This document shows, in pieces, positions 43,953-49,451 of a DNA stretch of 49,451 bases; the first letter of the stretch is position 1, and each line of letters opens with the position of its first letter. The position numbers were made by a program, and so were the translations under genes. Below the pieces are notes generated by a model that was given only the letters and a program-made list of their open reading frames with translations, was not told where the DNA came from and searched no databases. Source of the DNA: Alectoria sarmentosa (lineage: Eukaryota; Ascomycota; Lecanoromycetes; Lecanorales; Parmeliaceae); the NCBI GenBank assembly GCA_009733775.1, contig WOGZ01000251.1, positions 1-49,451 of the forward strand, given 5' to 3'.

Positions 43953-44645
43953 ATGGAGAAGTCACAACCAACTCAACCCATGAACTCCGACGAAAAATTC
44001 TGGACCGATCTCGGAATGAAGTACGAAGCAGCCTTTGGCCACGATACCGGTCTCCACAACGTGATCCAGACATACCTCAGCAAGCTCCCCAACCCCGCCC
44101 TCATCTTCGACTGCGGTTCCGGCACCGGCAAACCCGTTGCCCAAGCCATCGCCGAGAGCGGACGCCACGTCCACGGTATCGACATGTCGCCCGGCATGGT
44201 CTCCCTGAGTCGCAAAGCCGTGCCGAGTGAATCTTTCGAAGTAGCCAACATGCTCGACCACGCGCCCACGATTAGATATGATGGTGTCGTAGCCAGTCTA
44301 TCAATCTTCGAACTCAGCCGTCAAGAGATCACTATGATGGCACACAAGTGGTTTCAGTGGCTGAAGCCGGGTGGGTTGTTGCTGATCAATACCTTTGGTG
44401 CTGAAGACAGCCCGCAGGCGAAGCGTGAGAATTACGATGCTGATGGCGAGTGTGCAAGCAAGATTGAATGGAAATTCATGAGCAAAACGGTCCTGATAAC
44501 GCAGTTCACCAAAATGGGCTGGAAGATGCTATTGGAAAAGGCAGGGTTTGAGGTCGTCCACACCGAGGAGGATGTGTTCACCCCGCCAGCAGCGGCAAAT
44601 TGCGATCCCGAGCCGCGTTACTACATCATTGCTAAGAAACTGTAG
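43953..44645 (+). CDS. Class I SAM-dependent methyltransferase
   Basis: A single-exon frame of 230 aa. Motif I is LIFDCGSGTGKP (50-61), the SAM-binding Gly-rich loop. HVHGIDMSPGMVSLSRK supplies the acidic residue after strand 2. YDGVVASLSIFELSR and KPGGLLLINTFG are the later Rossmann strands. This is a small-molecule-type class I fold. Substrate is unknown; fungal proteins of this size methylate diverse metabolites. The downstream Met residues are internal, so the first ATG is chosen. The nearest genes are not obviously related, and the BAHD enzyme is 6 kb away with Argonaute between. Confidence 0.85.
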   Translation: MEKSQPTQPMNSDEKFWTDLGMKYEAAFGHDTGLHNVIQTYLSKLPNPALIFDCGSGTGKPVAQAIAESGRHVHGIDMSPGMVSLSRKAVPSESFEVANMLDHAPTIRYDGVVASLSIFELSRQEITMMAHKWFQWLKPGGLLLINTFGAEDSPQAKRENYDADGECASKIEWKFMSKTVLITQFTKMGWKMLLEKAGFEVVHTEEDVFTPPAAANCDPEPRYYIIAKKL

Positions 44646-45388
44646 ATCTCCTACGGTTAGGAGTTGCCGAACGAAGGCTCTGGGCGAGCGAGGTGAATAT
44701 AGCAGGGGGTGACTGTAGCCCGACCATACTTCTGTGTTCGGTGGCATCGTTCTAGCTCTTTAACCTAGTCAGGCCAACGGACTCTTACTAGAGCTGGAAA
44801 AGCACATAATCTACCAAGTCTGGAGACGAATATAGGCCAAATGCGCCACAGAATGCCTCTTTGTTGTAATCGGCATCTTCCACTCCTCCTCAAGAAAACT
44901 TTTTTTGCTTTCGCGTCACGTTCCATGGCTGTGCACGATATGTATCAGGGCGGGGATCGCCGCGAGACCTGAGCCAGCAAATAATTAAAGCGTTTTTGTT
45001 GTTGGTTGATCGAGTAGCGCAATCCTGCGGAAGCAAGTTAGCGGAATCCTCCTCGGTTTTCTTTCCGAGCACCTCGGAACTGCAAGATCAGCCCCAAACA
45101 AGGCTAGTGTCTCGCAGGCTCGGACCACGAAACCGGCACCAAATAAGGCTAGTATCTCGCAGACTTCGGAAAAGCAAGGGCTGGCAGCTCGCAATCCTTT
45201 TAGATCGTCAGCGCTCCTTTCGTACATAAAGAATGCTTTTCCTCTGTGCAAACAATTTCAAACAATCACACCACATCACAGTAGACAACAGACACTCATC
45301 CCAAATAAGAACGTCCAAGAAAGCTCCTGACCAAAAAGCCTTATCATTTTCTTCTCTTTCTCATCTAAAACTCAACCAAATCATTGCG
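44646..45388. other. Intergenic with a 25-bp repeat
   Basis: Two 25-bp copies (45094-45118 and 45139-45163) differ only by transitions. This is the upstream region of the next gene; minus-strand frames here (44529-44747, 44985-45251) are unsupported. Confidence 0.5.
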
Positions 45389-45979
45389 ATGGGTTTGATC
45401 AAAACGGCCATGATGACAGGCGGAGGTATTTGCGCAGTCAACAGACTTGCCAGGTGAGCAACCATTCCGCACTCCATTCTTCCGCAAATTTCTTCTAATA
45501 CTTCACCCTCCAGAACAGCCGAGACGCGCCGCAACGATCGTCCAGCCGATCCCTACAGCAGTAGTCCTCAGTCTCGCGAACAGCCCTCTTATCCGCAACG
45601 AAGTCGCACCCCCCTACATTACCAAACATCCGTCCAAGCCCGTGGGATTGATGAGAGACAACCGGGAGGAAACGCGCCGCCGGGATACTGGTACTCGGCC
45701 GAGCACGATGCCTATTACCCCATATCACGTGCTACCCAAGGCGAAAAGAGTAACGAGTCAATCTCTTCGTTGCAACGTGGGTACCAAGAGCAAGGAACCA
45801 TCAACGAGCAGGCGATAATGCCTCCTCCGTACTTCTCGCAACGCGGTGAGCGGGTTCAAAGCGCTTCGTCACCGTCCTTTCGAGGTGACTTGGCTGGACA
45901 GGCGATAGACTTCATTATGAATGCGGCAGATGGAAAGAGGGGAAACAGTGGAGAGGGTGTCGGAAAGAGGTTCGGATGA
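45389..45979 (+). CDS. Small unknown protein, two exons
   Basis: Exon 1 (45389-45453) encodes MGLIKTAMMTGGGICAVNRL. A 60-nt intron (GTGAGC donor, CTAATAC branch region, CTCCAG acceptor) joins it to exon 2 (45514-45979), for 176 aa in total. The short N-terminal hydrophobic Gly-rich helix may be a membrane anchor. The rest is Tyr/Pro/Gln/Ser-rich and probably disordered, with PPGYWYSAEHDAYYP and a more ordered FRGDLAGQAIDFIMNAADG near the end. Without the intron the exons fall in different frames, which supports the gene. I do not know the family. Confidence 0.65.
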
Positions 45980-46516
45980 TTGTTTGAGTTGGTATTTGAT
46001 TGGAGTGATGCTGGATCTTGGTTTTTGTTGAGAGGGTATGACACTTGGTGCTCTCAGGGATTTAGCCTAGAAGGCTTTCTTTCACAAGAATCTGGTGTTT
46101 CGGCAGTCTGAATGAGATCACAGCAGCAGGAGACGACTAGAGCAAAATGTCTTTGCGTCTGCACGGTCTTCTATACAAGTTGATCTGGCAAGACAACAAG
46201 ACAACGAGACTAAAGTGAAAGCCCCTGCAAGATGTCTTCGTATCATGGCAGGGAAGAGAGAGCTGGTGTCTCTAGGGGTCCAGCCACGGACACGGTGAAC
46301 CCAAATTACTCGATATCCTTCCAGGATGATGCTGTGCCCCTCGGCGATACGTCGTACCATTTGCACAATCAAGTCATACCTTCTCGTAGTGTTGTCATAT
46401 GACAATTCTAGCCCGATCGGGCTTCAGATAGCATGATGGGAAATGAAGCTGGTCTTGTACTCTTATCTAGTCTTATCATCATTATTGCCAGGTCTGTGTC
46501 ATACCAATACGTGTCC
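45980..46516. other. Intergenic, one weak frame
   Basis: A 95-codon minus-strand frame at 46405-46118 has a plausible first half (RRYDLIVQMVRRIAEGHS) but no support as a gene. Nothing else is seen. Confidence 0.4.
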
Positions 46517-47489
46517 TCAGGTCACGGTAGGTCGTGTAAACACTAGGACAGTTCCGACTTCGCCTATTGTGTCATTCTCACGAGCAACAGTAAAGTCGAA
46601 CCTCTGCCGCCTCGTTAGCAGATCAGCTTCCAAGGCTCCGCGGGAAGTAAATTTGTGCAGTTGTCCTTCGTTGCGAGCTCTCATAAAGTCCCTTCGCTCG
46701 CAACTTTCTCTGCCTCGCTCTTCTGAGCTGCGTGGATACCTTAAAAATTGAACAGAGTCCAAATTCTCCAGACATTCCAGAGAGTCCTCATGTTGGCACC
46801 ACGCCTCTTCTCCTGGGGCACGAATCTTCAACGTTCCATAATACCCGATCCTGACTTTCTGAATTGTTCCAGCCATGAGCGAACTTGTCAACAGACGAGC
46901 GGCTGGCCACCAATACCATTCTGAATCTGGCGCCTGTCTAGTCTCTTTTGTCTCGTCTATTTCTTGGTTATTGTCCGGAGGCATTTGGATAGTCACAGAG
47001 TCGACATGCATGTTGCGAGAGATGAAGCTACAAAGCCGGTACCAGTACCGCGTACATCCACCGTCGTCGGCACAGGTTGACGAAATGGTGAAGCCAACGT
47101 CTTTAATTCGTCGTCGGCAGCTGGGCTGGAGACTTCTCAAAAAAAAAGAGTGTAGTACGGGCATTATTGTCAAATTTGAAGCGATTGAAGGCGTAGAAGA
47201 CCTCAGCTGCCTCTTGTCTAATCTGGCAGTTAACGTGAAAAATGGCAGTTGGAATTGGTGTGACCGCCGACGGGATGAGATTGCTGATTCCCCTCTGATC
47301 GAAGTCTCCAACCTCCTCTTCCTCCTCCTCCTCGTCTATGTCTTCCTCTTCATCCAGGTCCTCATAAGCGTAATCGTCCTCTCTCGACCATCTTTCGTGA
47401 CCGAGTTCCAGCTGGATACCAGCAGGTGGGCACAGGAGTGCATGGTAGATGAGGTCTCGGATTTCGCGTGCGAGTATAGAGAAAGACAT
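46517..47489 (-). CDS. F-box/2EXR-like fungal protein, frameshifted
   Basis: The start MSFSILAREIRDLIYHALL (47489) resembles the N-terminal helix of 2EXR/F-box-like fungal proteins. An acidic EDLDEEEDIDEEEEEEE loop and IFHVNCQIRQEAAEVFYAFN follow. At the 9-A run (plus strand 47139-47147) the frame must shift to continue into RSLQPSCRRRIKDVGFTIS and on to the stop at 46517. The downstream half (VDSVTIQMPP, then RRQRFDF) continues the same kind of protein. With one base fewer in the run the protein would be about 320 aa. No splice sites explain the shift. It is either a sequencing or assembly error or an inactivated gene. Function is unknown; such proteins are numerous in fungi and may be substrate adaptors. 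Confidence 0.55.
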
Positions 47490-47689
47490 GGCAAGAATTT
47501 GCTGGGTGACTGGCGACTGTCGAACCAAAGTGATTGTTGGGAAGATGACTCGAATGGAGGCTTTGTGAATTTGCACAGGGAGACTTTGACTGTCGAGCTT
47601 CAGTCGTTATTTGAGAGCGGACTGGAAAAGATGTGGACGCGTCAAAACGCGCTAAGTTCAGCCTAATAATCTAGGTTCTTTCAAAGCCG

Positions 47690-48485
47690 ACGTTTAGCCG
47701 AATTGAACTTTTAACTCTTGCCTTTATTCTCAAACTTAAACGTGTATCGCTAAAGTTATTACAATTATATTTCTTTGAATAAACAAATCGAAAATTATTC
47801 ACGAGAAAATTAAAATATATTTAAATTTAAAAATTAATAATATATTTAATTATTAATTTTTTTTACGATTAAAGTTAATTTTTAATTTTTAATTTTTATA
47901 TAATTTATATTAAAAAATATTAATTAAAATACGTATCGCGTTTTTAATAATATTAAAAAAAGATTATTATATTAATAAATACGCGTTATTTAAAATAATT
48001 TTATATAATTTTAATATTATGAAATGTTTATTTTTTATTATAAAAATTTAAAAAGCTCGCATAATTACGATAATTTTTTAATATATAATATTATAATATT
48101 TAATATAATATTTACATTAACTTTATTTTATTAAAATCGATATAAAGTTAAATTATATAAGTGTATTAAATAAAATAATCAAGTAAAAAGAAGATATATA
48201 TATATATATATAAAAGACATTTAAATAAATGTAAATGTTTTTACCAAAACACGTTAAACTCAATCAAGTAATATTAAAAAAAAGTTAATTTTATTAAAAA
48301 TGTGAAATACGCTTATAATAAATTTTATAAATTATAAATATTATATATTTATATTAAACGTTTTGAAAATCGAAATAATATTAAATATTTTAATTTTAAT
48401 ATAAACGAAATCATAATTATAAAAAGCGTAAATAAAATAAATAAATCTTTATAATATATATTTATATATTACAATTTACGTTTAA
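47690..48485. repeat. Second AT-rich RIP-like island
   Basis: Composition changes abruptly near 47690 and again near 48485. Residual C is again mostly in CpG. It contains the right copy of the inter-island repeat and, at about 48355-48440, a weaker match to the 1906/2689 repeat family (ACGAAAT-ATAATTATAAA). No gene is supported. Confidence 0.85.
48131..48320 (+). repeat. Inter-island repeat, right copy
   Basis: Same orientation as 5271-5480, sharing GTATTAAATAAAATAAT and AAAAAAAAGTTAA and ending near TACGCT. Confidence 0.75.
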
Positions 48486-49168
48486 CAAATCATTCAAAAG
48501 ATAATCTCATCTATACCACCTCGCATCTCCCCTTAATCCCATCCCACAAAGCTCCCACGATTTCAATCCCATCCATCTGAACCCTTGCAACCGCAACAGA
48601 GAGCTTTACTTATCTACCCTAAAGCCCACATACATAACATCAACATCAGCTCCGCCAATCACACCCCAGGCGCTTTCCACCCTTTCACCCTTCCCCCTTG
48701 CCCCCTTCACCCTTCACCCTTCTCCCCTCCCCCTTCACCCTTCCCTCTTGCCACCCTCCCCCCCTCCTGTCACAACAACGCAATCACAACCCCCCGCACC
48801 CAAAGCTCCACCAGCTAAGTAGAAAGTACGATTCAGCCTCCAACCTCCAACCTGTCTTTCTCGTGGTTTCAGCATCGGCCAGATTTGTCGCACGTTCTTG
48901 CGCACGTTTCACTGATTGTAATTTACTTACTTCCCGGGCTTGAAATAAATAAATAAATAAAAAATCTCTGCGCTCCACCCATCCCATCTCATTTCCCTCC
49001 CTCACATCCCCATCCCATCCCAAACCACAAACCACAAACCCACTACAACATACCAGCACTTACACGAAAACAAAACATCCAAAACATCATTCCCACAAAC
49101 ATCACAAAAAAAAAAAAGGCGGGCACCCCTCACTCAAGGCTGAAAAAATGTTTTAGCATAGCATGAGG

Positions 49169-49200
49169 TTGCTTTGCTTTGCTTTGCCTTGCTTTGCTTG
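49169..49200 (+). repeat. TTGCT pentanucleotide microsatellite
   Basis: Six units, one with a T-to-C change. Confidence 0.9.
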
Positions 49201-49301
49201 TGCGGCTAACAAAAGAAATGAAATCCGGGTGTTTCCCGGGCGGGCGGAAGAAGCGCCAGAGTACTTTACTTTACAGAGCGAGCCTCGTTTCGGGACAAGG
49301 G

Positions 49302-49360
49302 TTGCCGGACGACCGTTTCAGTGTTATAAGTACAGCTTGCCCGACGACCGTTTCAGTGTT
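49302..49360 (+). repeat. 24-bp direct repeat
   Basis: 49302-49325 and 49337-49360 are identical except for one base, 35 bp apart (TTGCC/CGACGACCGTTTCAGTGTT). Confidence 0.85.
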
Positions 49361-49451
49361 TTTTTAAGTAGAGGCGGGTTTGGAGCCATTCATTCATTCT
49401 GTAGCCAGGCCGGATTGTGATGGGATGGGATGGGATGGGGTTTTGAATTTA

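Larger units (their letters stand above)
48486..49451. other. Gene-free pyrimidine-rich stretch
   Basis: C-rich low-complexity CACCCTTC-type repeats occupy 48670-48770. AAAT tetranucleotides lie at about 48944-48960 and an A run at 49107-49118. A TTGCT pentamer lies at 49169-49200 and GGGAT at 49419-49440. The 24-bp direct repeat is listed separately. The 5' part could be an untranslated leader of a gene beyond the window; no coding frame is supported. Confidence 0.5.

Noticed and set aside
36376..44645. A secondary-metabolite cluster joining the BAHD enzyme and the methyltransferase
   Set aside because: Argonaute lies between them and no synthase, P450 or transporter is present.
5641..47690. 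A single giant mobile element (Starship-like) bounded by the AT islands
   Set aside because: No tyrosine-recombinase captain gene or target-site duplication was seen, and the block holds housekeeping genes (H2A.Z, RVB2, LIN1).
1..49451. CRISPR arrays, rRNA, tRNA and telomere repeats
   Set aside because: No regularly spaced repeats, no recognisable rRNA or tRNA sequence and no TTAGGG array were noticed by eye.

Overview
The window is nuclear DNA from a filamentous ascomycete (Pezizomycotina). Genes carry short introns of about 46-130 nt with GT..AG ends and CTRAC-type branch sites. Fungal family markers are present: a QDE-2-type Argonaute, a LIN1 GYF-domain protein, a BAHD acyltransferase, a KP4-like protein and a mucin-like wall protein. 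Two AT-saturated islands look like output of repeat-induced point mutation (RIP). I cannot name the species. Composition and gene content fit Leotiomycetes or Dothideomycetes, but nothing seen is diagnostic.

Layout. 1-5640 is an AT-rich relic island in which most remaining C sits in CpG. 5641-9403 has normal composition, microsatellites and no supported gene. 9404-12356 (-) is a four-exon C2H2 zinc-finger gene. 12357-15050 holds only degenerate frames. 15051-16265 (+) is a KP4-like gene whose signal peptide is broken by an in-frame TGA and which carries 87-bp tandem repeats. 16266-19093 holds orphan frames and a TFIIB-like fragment. 19094-22099 is a head-to-head pair, histone H2A.Z (-) and the AAA+ ATPase RVB2 (+). 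LIN1 (22286-23701, -) converges on RVB2. 24589-25530 (-) is a SLATT-type two-TM protein and 26378-27398 (-) a secreted protein of unknown family. 29025-34375 (-) is a serine-rich repeat wall protein of about 1740 residues. 36376-37764 (-) is a BAHD acyltransferase. 39197-42602 (-) is a six-exon Argonaute with an N-terminal CCHC zinc knuckle. 43953-44645 (+) is a SAM methyltransferase, 45389-45979 (+) a small two-exon gene, and 46517-47489 (-) an F-box/2EXR-like gene with a homopolymer frameshift. 47690-48485 is a second AT island sharing a repeat with the first. 48486-49451 is gene-free and rich in simple repeats.

Functional links. RVB2 is a subunit of the SWR1 complex that deposits H2A.Z, and the two genes share one divergent promoter region. 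Argonaute (RNA silencing) and the RIP-like islands are two separate genome-defence signatures in one locus. The KP4-like, mucin-like and secreted proteins are surface or secreted candidates in a region with several broken frames, as expected of an accessory, repeat-flanked neighbourhood. Exon joins were worked out by hand from splice signals and reading-frame continuity. No homology search was run, so family names rest on recognised motifs.
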